Part shown: one piece after another, positions 31,562-39,831 of the stretch
Position numbering within the stretch: the stretch's first letter is position 1
Layout: every line of letters begins with the position of its first letter
NCBI GenBank assembly: GCA_964619485.1
Contig: CAZUCI010000015.1
Coordinates: forward strand, 1 to 45,577
Direction of reading: 5' to 3'
Source of the DNA: UBA2882 sp964619485
GTDB lineage: Bacteria; Bacillota; Clostridia; Lachnospirales; Lachnospiraceae
Length of the DNA stretch: 45,577 bases
Notes under the pieces: model-generated
Told to the model about the DNA's origin: nothing
Database searches by the model: none
Seen by the model: only the letters and a program-made list of their open reading frames with translations
Made by a program: the position numbers and the translations under genes

Positions 31562-31803
31562 ACAGAGTGGCACTCATAGGAATTATAGTGGAGGATCTGG
31601 ACTCGGTGGAGCGTCTGAATCAGATTCTGCATGAGGCGGGAGAATATATTATCGGAAGAATGGGTATCCCCCATATTCAGAACCGTATGAATGTTATCAG
31701 CGTGGTGGTGGATGCACCGGAGGAAAAAATCAACGCATTGTCCGGGAAACTGGGAATGTGTAAGGGCGTTACGGCCAGAGTAATCTACGGGAAAAAATGC
31801 TAG
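31549..31803 (+). CDS. TM1266-like iron-only hydrogenase system putative regulator
   Basis: The 84-residue protein has the ferredoxin/ACT-like beta-alpha-beta pattern of the TM1266 family: VALIGIIVEDLDSVERLNQILHE at the start, then YIIGRMGIPH and ISVVVDAPEEKINALSGKLG, ending in KGVTARVIYG. The family is named from its occurrence beside [FeFe]-hydrogenase maturation genes; its molecular role is not established. Here no hyd genes are in the window. GGAGGAG lies before the ATG, inside the end of the ABC fusion gene (13-base overlap), so it is translationally coupled to the transporter. Confidence 0.88.
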   Translation: MEAVNRVALIGIIVEDLDSVERLNQILHEAGEYIIGRMGIPHIQNRMNVISVVVDAPEEKINALSGKLGMCKGVTARVIYGKKC

Positions 31804-31820
31804 TATTTTAAAAAAACCTA

Positions 31821-31829
31821 TGCTATAAT
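31821..31829 (+). promoter_or_regulatory. Extended -10 promoter of the trigger factor gene
   Basis: TGCTATAAT contains a perfect TATAAT (31824-31829) with the TGn extension, which can work without a good -35 box (none is seen). It lies 63 bases before the tig start. Confidence 0.55.
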
Positions 31830-31891
31830 TGTAAAATGACTGTGGGTATGTATAGATATCCGCTAACGTGATAGGAGGATAAAAGATTAAA

Positions 31892-33178
31892 ATGAGCGTT
31901 AAAGTTGAAAAATTAGAAAAGAACATGGCGAAGCTTACGATTGAGGTTTCTGCTGAAGAAATGGAAAAAGCAACAGAAGCTGCATATCAGAAAAATAAAG
32001 GAAGCATCAGTGTTCCGGGATTCCGTAAGGGAAAGGTTCCAAGAGCAATGGTGGAAAAAATGTATGGCAAGGGAGTTTTCCTTGAAGACGCTGCCAATGC
32101 AGTAATCCCTACAGCTTATGAAAAAGCTTATGATGAGGTTGAAGAGGAAATCGTTTCCACACCACAGATTGATGTTGTTTCCCTGAATCCGGGTGAAGCA
32201 TTCGTCTTCACAGCTACTGTAGCATTAAAGCCTGAAGTAACCTTGGGAAAATACAAGGGTGTTACTGTTGAGAAGGCTGACATTTCTGTAACAGACGAGG
32301 AAGTTGATAACGTAATCAATACAGAAAGAGAAAAGAACGGCGCTACCAAGACTGTAGAAGACCGTCCTGTTCAGGATAAAGACACAGCAACCATCGATTT
32401 TGAAGGATTTGTTGATGGAGAGGCTTTTGAAGGTGGAAAAGGAGAGGATTATGATCTGGTAATCGGTTCTCATTCCTTTATTGACAACTTTGAAGAGCAG
32501 TTAATTGGAAAAAATACCGGAGACGAAGTAGAAGTTAATGTTACCTTCCCGGAGGAATACCATGCACCGGATCTTGCTGGAAAACCTGCTTTATTCAAGG
32601 TGAAAATCAAAGATGTGAAAGAGACCGTTCTTCCAGAATTAGATGATGAATTCGCATCAGAGGTTTCTGAATTTGAAACACTTGCTGAGTACAAAGAGGA
32701 CGTTAAGAAAAACCTTGCAGCAAAGAAAGAGACAGATGCTAAAAACCAGAAGGAAATGGCAGTTATCGATGCAATCATCGCTGACGCTGCTATGGAAATT
32801 CCAGACGCTTATGTTGCAACTGTTCAGAGACAGATGGTGGATGAATTTGCACAGCGTATCCAGTCTCAGGGACTTTCCATGGAACAGTATATGCAGTTTA
32901 CAGGTGCAACACCAGAGATGCTTACAGAGCAGATTAAACCTCAGGCATTGAAGAGAATTCAGAGCAGATTAGTATTGGAAGCAGTTGTTGCTGCAGAGAA
33001 AATCGAAGCTACTGAGGAAGATTTCAATAAAGAAGTAGATAAGATGGCTGAAATGTACAAGATGGAAGCTGACAAGGTAAAAGAGATGGTTGGAGAAGCC
33101 GGAAAGAAAGAAATTATGGCTGATATTGCTGTTACCAAGGCTGCTGAATTTGTTACAGAGAATGCAAAAGAGAAATAA
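31892..33178 (+). CDS. tig: Trigger factor (ribosome-associated chaperone / peptidyl-prolyl isomerase)
   Basis: Binds near the ribosome exit tunnel and helps nascent proteins fold. The N-terminal ribosome-docking motif GFRKGKVPR (about residues 43-51), the FKBP-type PPIase domain (about 155-245, DTATIDFEGFVDGEAFEGG) and the C-terminal helical arms are all present. Length (428) is normal. ATAGGAGG precedes the ATG. It stands before clpP and clpX, the common tig-clpP-clpX order in Firmicutes, joining folding and degradation of proteins. Confidence 0.98.
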   Translation: MSVKVEKLEKNMAKLTIEVSAEEMEKATEAAYQKNKGSISVPGFRKGKVPRAMVEKMYGKGVFLEDAANAVIPTAYEKAYDEVEEEIVSTPQIDVVSLNPGEAFVFTATVALKPEVTLGKYKGVTVEKADISVTDEEVDNVINTEREKNGATKTVEDRPVQDKDTATIDFEGFVDGEAFEGGKGEDYDLVIGSHSFIDNFEEQLIGKNTGDEVEVNVTFPEEYHAPDLAGKPALFKVKIKDVKETVLPELDDEFASEVSEFETLAEYKEDVKKNLAAKKETDAKNQKEMAVIDAIIADAAMEIPDAYVATVQRQMVDEFAQRIQSQGLSMEQYMQFTGATPEMLTEQIKPQALKRIQSRLVLEAVVAAEKIEATEEDFNKEVDKMAEMYKMEADKVKEMVGEAGKKEIMADIAVTKAAEFVTENAKEK

Positions 33179-33241
33179 ACTTTTCTTTTGAACAGTTTGG
33201 TCAAGCTGTCAGAAAACATAAAATGACAAGGAGGATTTACC

Positions 33242-33844
33242 ATGAGTTTAGTACCTTACGTCATTGAACAGACAAGTCGTGGAGAGCGTTCTTACGATAT
33301 CTATTCAAGATTATTAAAGGACAGAATCATCTTTTTAGGTGAGGAAGTAAATGAGACAACCGCAAGTATTGTAGTGGCACAGTTGCTTTTCTTAGAGGCT
33401 GAGGATCCGGATAAGGATATTCACCTTTATATCAATTCCCCAGGGGGAAGCGTAACGGCAGGTATGGCAATCTATGATACCATGCATTATATTAAATGTG
33501 ATGTAAGCACAATCTGCATCGGAATGGCAGCCAGCATGGGTGCATTCTTACTGGCAGGTGGAACAAAGGGAAAGAGAATGGCTCTTCCCAATGCTGAAAT
33601 CATGATCCATCAGCCTTCTGGTGGTTCTCAGGGACAGGCAACTGAGATTGAGATCGCGGCAAAGCATATCCTGGCTACAAAAGAGAAGTTAAATAAAATT
33701 CTCGCTGATAATACAGGAAAAGATCTTGAGGTCGTTACTGCTGACACTGAGAGAGATAACTGGATGAGCGCTGAGGAAGCAAAGACTTACGGTCTTGTTG
33801 ACAAGGTTATTTCCTCCAGAAATGATGCAGTAGAAGAAAAATAG
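33242..33844 (+). CDS. clpP: ATP-dependent Clp protease proteolytic subunit
   Basis: A serine peptidase that forms a tetradecameric chamber and is fed by ClpX. The catalytic triad is S98 (GMAASMGAF), H123 (MIHQPSGG) and D172. The length (200) and the N-terminal loop (SLVPYVIEQTSRGERSYDIYSRLL) are standard. AAGGAGG lies 7 bases before the ATG. clpX follows after 16 bases. Confidence 0.98.
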   Translation: MSLVPYVIEQTSRGERSYDIYSRLLKDRIIFLGEEVNETTASIVVAQLLFLEAEDPDKDIHLYINSPGGSVTAGMAIYDTMHYIKCDVSTICIGMAASMGAFLLAGGTKGKRMALPNAEIMIHQPSGGSQGQATEIEIAAKHILATKEKLNKILADNTGKDLEVVTADTERDNWMSAEEAKTYGLVDKVISSRNDAVEEK

Positions 33845-33860
33845 AAACAGGAGCTATCAA

Positions 33861-35109
33861 ATGGCAGGAAGAACCCCGGAAGATAAAATTAGATGTTCTT
33901 TTTGTAATAAAACCCAGGATCAGGTCCGCAAGTTGATTGCAGGCCAGAATGGAACCTATATCTGTGATGAGTGTATTGATTTATGCTCAGAGATTCTGGA
34001 TGAAGAGTTCGAAGATGATGTGGAAGAAAAAGTTGAAATCAACATGCTTAAGCCTGTTGAAATCAAAAAATTCTTAGATGACTATGTAATCGGTCAGGAA
34101 GAGGCTAAAANNNNNNNNNNCTGTATACAATCACTATAAGAGAGTAACCGCAGAACAGAAGGACTCAGACGTTGAGTTACAGAAAAGTAATATTATTATG
34201 ATAGGACCTACCGGTTCCGGTAAGACTTATCTGGCTCAGTCTCTGGCCAAAATCATTAATGTTCCATTTGCAATTGCAGATGCAACGACGCTGACAGAAG
34301 CAGGCTATGTTGGAGAGGATGTGGAGAACATTCTTCTGAAGCTGATTCAGGCAGCAGATTATGATATTGAGAGAGCTCAGTTCGGTATTGTATATATCGA
34401 CGAGATTGATAAAATCACAAAAAAGGGCGAGAATGTGTCCATCACCAGAGACGTATCCGGTGAAGGTGTACAGCAGGCACTTTTGAAAATTATTGAAGGA
34501 ACGGTTGCAAGTGTTCCACCTCAGGGTGGAAGAAAGCATCCAAACCAGGAATTATTACAGATTGACACCAGCAATATTCTCTTTATCTGTGCAGGTGCTT
34601 TTGACGGATTGGAGAAGATTGTAGAAGCAAGGTTAGACCGCAAATCAATTGGATTTAATGCAGAAATTGCAAGTAAGAGCAGTAGAGAATTAGGGGAGCT
34701 TTTTAAAGAAGTGACCGCACAGGATTTGGTGCGTTTTGGTCTGATTCCAGAATTCGTTGGACGTGTGCCAATCTCTGTAACGCTGGAGGGACTGGATGAA
34801 GATGCCCTGGTGCGTATTCTGACAGAACCCAAGAATGCTCTAATTAAGCAGTATAAGAAGCTGTTTGAGATGGATGAGGTGGAGCTGCAGTTTGAAGAGG
34901 ACGCAGTTCGGGTGATTGCATCACAGGCTTTGGATAGAAAAACAGGAGCAAGAGGACTTCGCTCTATCATTGAGCGTGTCATGATGGAGATTATGTATGA
35001 AATTCCATCAGATGATACCATTGCAACCTGTATTATTACCAAAGGCGCAGTTTTAGGTGAAAGCAAGCCTGAAATTATCAGAAGAGAAGTTAAAATGAAA
35101 GCAAAATAA
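33861..35109 (+). CDS. clpX: ATP-dependent Clp protease ATP-binding subunit ClpX, interrupted by a 10-N gap
   Basis: AAA+ unfoldase that passes substrates to ClpP. The N-terminal zinc finger (C12, C15, C35, C38), Walker A GPTGSGKTY, Walker B VYIDEIDK and the sensor regions are present. Ten N at 34111-34120 split the frame: the part before and the part after differ by one frame. In ClpX proteins the sequence here is conserved as EEAKKVLSVAVYNHYKR; restoring it needs 15 missing bases instead of 10, which also restores the frame exactly. The gene is therefore probably intact and the break an assembly artefact. The downstream frame is open from before 34121 to the TAA at 35107-35109. Confidence 0.96.
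34111..34120. other. Assembly gap of 10 N inside clpX
   Basis: Ten N within the codons for the conserved stretch between EEAK and VYNHYKR. Comparison with the family implies that about 15 bases are missing. Confidence 0.97.
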
Positions 35110-35114
35110 TAGTG

Positions 35115-35141
35115 CGCCGCCTGTTACAGGGCGGCGTTTTG
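35115..35141 (+). terminator. Terminator after clpX
   Basis: CGCCGCCTG pairs with CAGGGCGGCG (one bulged base) around TTA, followed by TTTT. It is GC-rich and 6 bases after the stop codon. Confidence 0.85.
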
Positions 35142-35198
35142 TGCACGAAGAGGGAAAACAAGCTGCTTCCCCGGTGTGGAAGAATTAGGAGAAAATAA

Positions 35199-35780
35199 TT
35201 GGTTATTAAAAATGTAAATTTAGAGACAGTCTGTGGGATTACAAGTACCTTACCGGATAATCAGATGCCGGAGATTGCATTTGCAGGAAAAAGTAATGTT
35301 GGAAAATCCTCTCTGATTAATGGGCTGATGAACCGTAAAAATTATGCAAGAACATCAGCTCAACCGGGCAAAACCCAGACTATCAACTTTTATAATATAA
35401 ATGAGGAGCTCTATTTTGTGGATTTGCCGGGATATGGCTATGCCAGTGCCTCGGTGGAAGTAAAAGCAAAATGGGGCAAGATGATTGAGAATTATCTGCA
35501 CCAGTCCAAGATGCTGAAGGCTGTATTTTTGCTCATTGATATTAGACATGAGCCGTCAGCTAATGATAAGCAGATGTATGAGTGGATTCATTCACAGGGC
35601 TATGATCCTGTTATTATTGCAACAAAGCTGGATAAAATTAAGAGAACTCAGATACAGAAACAATTAAAAATTGTAAGAGAAGGCCTGGGTGCGCCAAAGG
35701 AATGCGTACTCTTACCGTTTTCTGCGTTAAGTAAGCAGGGAAGGGACGAAATCTATGAATACATTGAGACATTACTCTAA
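35199..35780 (+). CDS. engB: Ribosome biogenesis GTP-binding protein YihA/YsxC
   Basis: An essential GTPase for assembly of the large ribosomal subunit. G1 GKSNVGKSS (residues 30-38), G3 DLPGYG (75-80), G4 TKLDK and G5 FSAL are all present. The length (193) is normal. The start is TTG 35199, preceded by AGGAG at the right distance; no ATG fits. The next gene begins inside its last 26 bases. Confidence 0.97.
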   Translation: MVIKNVNLETVCGITSTLPDNQMPEIAFAGKSNVGKSSLINGLMNRKNYARTSAQPGKTQTINFYNINEELYFVDLPGYGYASASVEVKAKWGKMIENYLHQSKMLKAVFLLIDIRHEPSANDKQMYEWIHSQGYDPVIIATKLDKIKRTQIQKQLKIVREGLGAPKECVLLPFSALSKQGRDEIYEYIETLL

Positions 35781-36909
35781 GCTGATTCTGAATATTGTGA
35801 TTCCGGTTGTTGCACTGTTTTTACTGCTATGGCTGGGACCAAAGCTGATTGTCTTCTTTATGCCGTTTATAGTGGGGTATATTCTGGCTCATGTGGCCAA
35901 TCCCTTAGTGGCAGTACTTACGGAAAAATTGAAAATCAGGCGTAAGGCTGTATCGGTATTTATGATTATACTGGTGCTTGGACTGATTGTGCTGATTGGT
36001 TATGGTGTTGGCAGTATACTGGTTCATCAGATTGTGGGCTTTGTGGAGGACCTCCCTAATATGTGGGTGGCAGTGGAAAACGAGCTTGGAAAGGCAGGAG
36101 CACATCTCTCCCGGCTGTTTAACGGACTTCCAAAGGATATGCGTGTGAATGTCTCCAATGCAGGAAGTAAAATTAATGACTATATTTCCGGGATTATTGG
36201 AAGTGTCAGCTCACCGACAGTCAATGCGATCGGGAATGTGGCAAAGCATATTCCAAGCATTCTGATTGGTGTAATCATGTGTTTTTTATCTGCATATTTT
36301 TTTATTGCCGATAAGGATTATGTGGGAAATGCGTTAAAGAAAAATGTACCGGAAGGAATGCTTTTGAAATGGGATCTGGTATATGAGAGTCTTAGAAAAT
36401 CTGTGGGTGGATATTTCAAGGCACAGCTAAAGATTGAAGTGTGGATGTATCTTTTACTTTGTGTAGGTCTGTATCTGGCAAGGGTAAATTATGCTGCACT
36501 GGTAGCTTTGGGAATTGCCTTTTTGGATTTTTTTCCCATACTTGGAACTGGAACGGTATTGATTCCATGGGCAATTATTAAGATATTGAGCGGTGATTTT
36601 CTGCCGGCGATTATCATGCTGGCGCTGTGGGGAGGCGGACAGCTTCTTCGCCAGATTATTCAGCCAAAGATTATGGGAGATACCATTGGAATGGAGCCAA
36701 TTCCAACCCTTTTTTTACTGTTCATCGGTTGGAAGCTTGGTGGGGTTCTGGGGATGATTATTGCCCTGCCACTTGCTATGATTGTGGTTAATCTCAATGA
36801 AGAAGGTATCTTTGATCAGGCGAAAAAGAGTTTTATTTACCTTGTCAGAGATGTCAATCTATTTAGAAAGCTATCTAAGGATGATGAGGATTATGGAAAG
36901 GAAGATTAG
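35755..36909 (+). CDS. AI-2E family transporter (PerM/YdiK-type membrane protein)
   Basis: The 384-residue protein has the hydrophobic pattern of the AI-2E family: two pairs of N-terminal helices, an extracytoplasmic middle part (about 85-170), and C-terminal helices with GIAFLDFFPILGTG and QLLRQIIQPKIMGDTIGM, the family's most conserved stretch. Members move autoinducer-2 or ions, or have unknown roles; the name does not prove AI-2 transport. The ATG lies within engB (26-base overlap), with AGGGA ahead of it. Confidence 0.92.
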   Translation: MNTLRHYSKLILNIVIPVVALFLLLWLGPKLIVFFMPFIVGYILAHVANPLVAVLTEKLKIRRKAVSVFMIILVLGLIVLIGYGVGSILVHQIVGFVEDLPNMWVAVENELGKAGAHLSRLFNGLPKDMRVNVSNAGSKINDYISGIIGSVSSPTVNAIGNVAKHIPSILIGVIMCFLSAYFFIADKDYVGNALKKNVPEGMLLKWDLVYESLRKSVGGYFKAQLKIEVWMYLLLCVGLYLARVNYAALVALGIAFLDFFPILGTGTVLIPWAIIKILSGDFLPAIIMLALWGGGQLLRQIIQPKIMGDTIGMEPIPTLFLLFIGWKLGGVLGMIIALPLAMIVVNLNEEGIFDQAKKSFIYLVRDVNLFRKLSKDDEDYGKED

Positions 36910-36921
36910 AGGATGAAGCAT

Positions 36922-37905
36922 ATGAAAATTGTAGTTTATAATTGCAGACCCTTTGATGAAAAGGAAAAATTTCTGCAGATGGCTGAAAAAACCGGAGTGG
37001 AGCTTGTGCTATGTCCGGATGCTCCAGATATGTCCAATGTAAAGCTGTCAGAAGGAGCAGAGGCCATTGACATTATTACTTCAAAGATGACAGAAGAGCT
37101 TATTGCAGCTTTTGCAAAGCTTGGGGTTAAATATATGGCAACAAGGACGATCGGTTATGACCATATTGACCGTGCTGCCTGTGAAAAATATGGCATTCAT
37201 GTCAGTAATTCGCCCTATGGACCAAACGGAGTGGCTGATTACGCAGTGATGCTGATTCTGATGAGCATCCGTAAAGCGAAAGCAATCTTAAAACGCGGTG
37301 ATTTACAGGATTATACTCTTTATGGAAATATGGGCAGAGAAATGAAGGATTTGACTATCGGAGTCATTGGAACCGGTCGAATCGGTGAGGCGGTTATTTC
37401 CAATCTTTCCGGATTTGGATGCAAAATTCTGGCATATGATTTATATGAAAAGGAAAATGTTAAAGCTAAGGCTTCCTATGTAAGTCTTGATGATATTTAC
37501 AGGGAATGCGATGTCATCACCTTACATACCCCATTAACAGAGGATAATTTTCATTTGATTAATAAGGATACTATTGGAAAAATGAAGGATGGTGCCATTA
37601 TCGTGAACACAGCCAGAGGCGGGCTGATTGACTCGGAAGCATTGATCGAGGCATTGGAGAGCGGTAAGCTGGGCGGAGCCGGACTGGATGTTGTAGAGGA
37701 TGAGTTCGGACTCTATTATTATGATCATAAAAATGATGTGTTACCTAACCGTACCATTGGAATTTTACGTGCCATGCCGTTTGTTACAGTCAGTCATCAT
37801 ATGGCGTTTTATACTGACAACTGTGTCAGAACTGTAGTCGAGGATTCCATTAAAAGCTGTATTTTGTTTATGCAGGGCAAAGATAATCCGTGGAAGGTGT
37901 ATTAA
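36922..37905 (+). CDS. D-isomer specific 2-hydroxyacid dehydrogenase (D-lactate dehydrogenase-like)
   Basis: NAD-dependent reduction of a 2-keto acid, most likely pyruvate to D-lactate. The dinucleotide fold GVIGTGRIG (147-155) and catalytic residues R232 (NTARGG), E261 and H293 (SHHMAFYTD) are visible; the overall form is close to fermentative LdhA/VanH. I start at ATG 36922 (327 residues), which has AGAGG at 9 bases; ATG 36913 directly abuts that site. The stop codon overlaps the truA start (TAATG). Confidence 0.94.
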   Translation: MKIVVYNCRPFDEKEKFLQMAEKTGVELVLCPDAPDMSNVKLSEGAEAIDIITSKMTEELIAAFAKLGVKYMATRTIGYDHIDRAACEKYGIHVSNSPYGPNGVADYAVMLILMSIRKAKAILKRGDLQDYTLYGNMGREMKDLTIGVIGTGRIGEAVISNLSGFGCKILAYDLYEKENVKAKASYVSLDDIYRECDVITLHTPLTEDNFHLINKDTIGKMKDGAIIVNTARGGLIDSEALIEALESGKLGGAGLDVVEDEFGLYYYDHKNDVLPNRTIGILRAMPFVTVSHHMAFYTDNCVRTVVEDSIKSCILFMQGKDNPWKVY

Positions 37906-38660
37906 TGAAAAATTACCGGTTACTGTTACAATATGAGGGCGGCAGATATCAGGGCTGGCAGAAGCTTGGAAAGGACGAGGCCACCATTCAGGGAAAGCTG
38001 GAGCAGATTCTGCTTCGCATGAGTGGGATGGAGGTGACTGTCATTGGAAGCGGACGTACAGATGCAGGTGTGCATGCCAGGGGACAGGTTGCTAATGTGC
38101 ATATGGAGACAGCGCTTTCAGTGCAAGAGGTCAGAGACTATCTGAACCGTTATCTGCCAGAGGATATTGCTGTTTTATCGGTGGAAATTGTTCCGGAACA
38201 GTTTCATTCCAGACACGATGCAGTGGAGAAAACCTATGAATACCGTGTGGGATTGTCAAATATTCCTCATGTTTTCGAAAGGAGATTTCGATACGACCTT
38301 GGACTTGAACGGGAGCGGATGGTGCATTTAGATGTGGAAGCCATGAGAGAAGCAGCAGCGCTTTTGATGGGAGAACATGATTTTCAGGGCTTTTGTGGCA
38401 GAAAGATAAAAAAGAAATCTACTGTGAGAAATATATTTCGTATTAATATTGAAGAGAAGGATGATGAAATTCGATTTTCCTATACGGGAAATGGATTTCT
38501 CTTTCATATGCTTCGGATTGTTACCGGAACGTTGCTGGAAATTGGTGAAGGCAGACGCGGAGCTGAGTCTATTGGGGAAATATTACAGAGCAGGGAACGT
38601 GCTAAGGCTGGTGAAATGGCACCGGCGAAGGGACTGACACTTGTGTCAGTAAAATATTGA
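37905..38660 (+). CDS. truA: tRNA pseudouridine(38-40) synthase TruA
   Basis: Makes pseudouridine at positions 38-40 of the tRNA anticodon arm. The catalytic aspartate is D53 in GRTDAGVHA; other family segments are YEGGRYQGWQ at the N-terminus, HSRHDAVEKTYEYRV and NGFLFHMLRIVTGTLLEIG. GGAAGG precedes ATG 37905, which shares its A with the stop of the dehydrogenase gene. Length is 251 residues. Confidence 0.97.
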   Translation: MKNYRLLLQYEGGRYQGWQKLGKDEATIQGKLEQILLRMSGMEVTVIGSGRTDAGVHARGQVANVHMETALSVQEVRDYLNRYLPEDIAVLSVEIVPEQFHSRHDAVEKTYEYRVGLSNIPHVFERRFRYDLGLERERMVHLDVEAMREAAALLMGEHDFQGFCGRKIKKKSTVRNIFRINIEEKDDEIRFSYTGNGFLFHMLRIVTGTLLEIGEGRRGAESIGEILQSRERAKAGEMAPAKGLTLVSVKY

Positions 38661-38721
38661 TTGAAAATTTTAACAAAGAATTATTTGAAGTATCTCGTTG
38701 GTAGAAGACAGGAAACAAAAA

Positions 38722-39237
38722 ATGAAATCTGAAAGATTTCGCATGGAGAGGAAGAAGCAATTGGGAAAACATCCGGTCCGTAAAGGGATGGCTTTTTTAT
38801 TAATTATATATTTATGTGTATTAATCAGATTGATTGTATTCAAATATCCTGTCCCCATGCTTCGTGGTATTATGGACGAATGGGATGTTGATATGGTCAG
38901 AAAAGGGGTCTATTCTGCCAATCTGATTCCATTTAAAACCATCCGCATGTATATCAGATATTATCATCAGATTAATGGGTTTGATAATCTGTTTGGAAAT
39001 ATCCTGGCATTTATGCCTTTTGGCTTTTTGGTTCCCGCCACCTTTCGTGGAATCAATAAGTGGTGGATGATTTTATTGCACTCCTTCTGGCTGTCACTGG
39101 GAATTGAGCTTTTTCAGCTGATCACTCATTTTGGTGAGTTTGATGTAGATGATATCTTATTAAACAGTCTTGGCGCAATGCTTGGCTGGTTTATTTTCTG
39201 GGTAATGAAGCAGATTTGGCATTGCATCCATAAATAA
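38722..39237 (+). CDS. VanZ family membrane protein
   Basis: The 171-residue product has a basic N-terminus, a first helix (about residues 23-43) with IRLIVFKYP, and later helices separated by NLIPFKTI and FDNLFGNILAFMPFGFLVP, which are VanZ signatures, ending with DVDDILLNSLGAMLGWFIFW. VanZ is linked to low-level teicoplanin resistance; chromosomal homologues have unknown roles. The start is ATG 38722, after AGGAAACAAAAA; TTG 38698 in frame is less likely. Confidence 0.93.
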   Translation: MKSERFRMERKKQLGKHPVRKGMAFLLIIYLCVLIRLIVFKYPVPMLRGIMDEWDVDMVRKGVYSANLIPFKTIRMYIRYYHQINGFDNLFGNILAFMPFGFLVPATFRGINKWWMILLHSFWLSLGIELFQLITHFGEFDVDDILLNSLGAMLGWFIFWVMKQIWHCIHK

Positions 39238-39250
39238 TTTGAGCTATAAT
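39222..39250 (+). promoter_or_regulatory. Promoter of the small protein gene at 39293
   Basis: TTGCAT (39222-39227), 17 bases, TATAAT (39245-39250). The -35 box overlaps the end of the VanZ gene. Confidence 0.6.
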
Positions 39251-39292
39251 AATGCTATCTAAAAGAGCTATAGATAGGAAAGGAGAAGCCTT

Positions 39293-39553
39293 ATGCAGGT
39301 AGGAGCAATAGGAGCCAATGTCTTTGGCGCATATGTTTATAATACCAATACTGTGAACCGCGGAAGCCTGAATAAAGTCTCCAAAGTTCCGGATGATGTT
39401 TTAAATCGCAAAATCGAGCAGAGCAAAGGCTCGGACAGCCTGACCGGTGAAACAACCAATCCGCTGGCCAAGGGTGAGACAGCAAATTTCAACGAAATGC
39501 TTGATATGCAGTTTGCACTGGCAAGTGCAAATGCAACAAGGATAGGGATTTAG
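39293..39553 (+). CDS. Small uncharacterised protein (86 residues)
   Basis: A strong AGGAAAGGAG before ATG, its own promoter upstream and a terminator downstream support a real gene. The protein starts MQVGAIGANVFGAYVYNTNTV, has a polar middle and ends NFNEMLDMQFALASANATRIGI. It has no signal peptide, membrane helix or cysteines. It resembles, from memory, small Lachnospiraceae proteins of unknown role; the pattern is reminiscent of short secreted or rod-forming helical proteins, but I assign no function. Confidence 0.8.
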   Translation: MQVGAIGANVFGAYVYNTNTVNRGSLNKVSKVPDDVLNRKIEQSKGSDSLTGETTNPLAKGETANFNEMLDMQFALASANATRIGI

Positions 39554-39587
39554 CTTGCCATTTATGAATATAGGAATAAATTTTCAG

Positions 39588-39623
39588 CCTCTTTTTGGGA
39601 TAGAAACCAGAAAGAGGTTTTTT
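39588..39623 (+). terminator. Terminator of the small protein gene
   Basis: CCTCTTTTTGG (39588-39598) pairs with CCAGAAAGAGG (39607-39617) with one wobble, followed by TTTTTT. Confidence 0.85.
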
Positions 39624-39634
39624 GATAGAATATA

Positions 39635-39663
39635 TTGCATTATGGCGCGGTTACTGATATAAT
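39635..39663 (+). promoter_or_regulatory. Promoter of the Rpn-like gene
   Basis: TTGCAT (39635-39640), 17 bases, TATAAT (39658-39663): the same box pair and spacing as the promoter at 39222. The leader to the ATG at 39832 is about 160 bases. Confidence 0.55.
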
Positions 39664-39783
39664 CAGCACACAAAAAGCATATTTTCTTTTATTTGCAGTG
39701 TTCTTGCTGCGTCTATTTTGAATCGTCGATTCAAGTCATTTTCATTTCAGAAAATTCATGCTTTCCCAAATAACAAAAACAAG

Positions 39784-39811
39784 CAGGAGTTTTTATGATG
39801 AAAGACTCCTG
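39784..39811 (+). other. Leader hairpin just before the ribosome site of the Rpn-like gene
   Basis: CAGGAGT (39784-39790) pairs with ACTCCTG (39805-39811) around 14 bases. It ends 8 bases before AAGGAGG. CAGGAG in the stem resembles a ribosome site, so it could affect translation; unproven. Confidence 0.45.
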
Positions 39812-39831
39812 ACTTCACTAAGGAGGATTTG

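Noticed and set aside
31159..31926. 255-codon minus-strand frame opposite the ABC fusion and TM1266 genes
   Set aside because: Shadow of genes with intact Walker and signature motifs.
33861..35109. clpX as a pseudogene
   Set aside because: The frame change coincides with the N gap, and restoring the conserved family sequence restores the frame.
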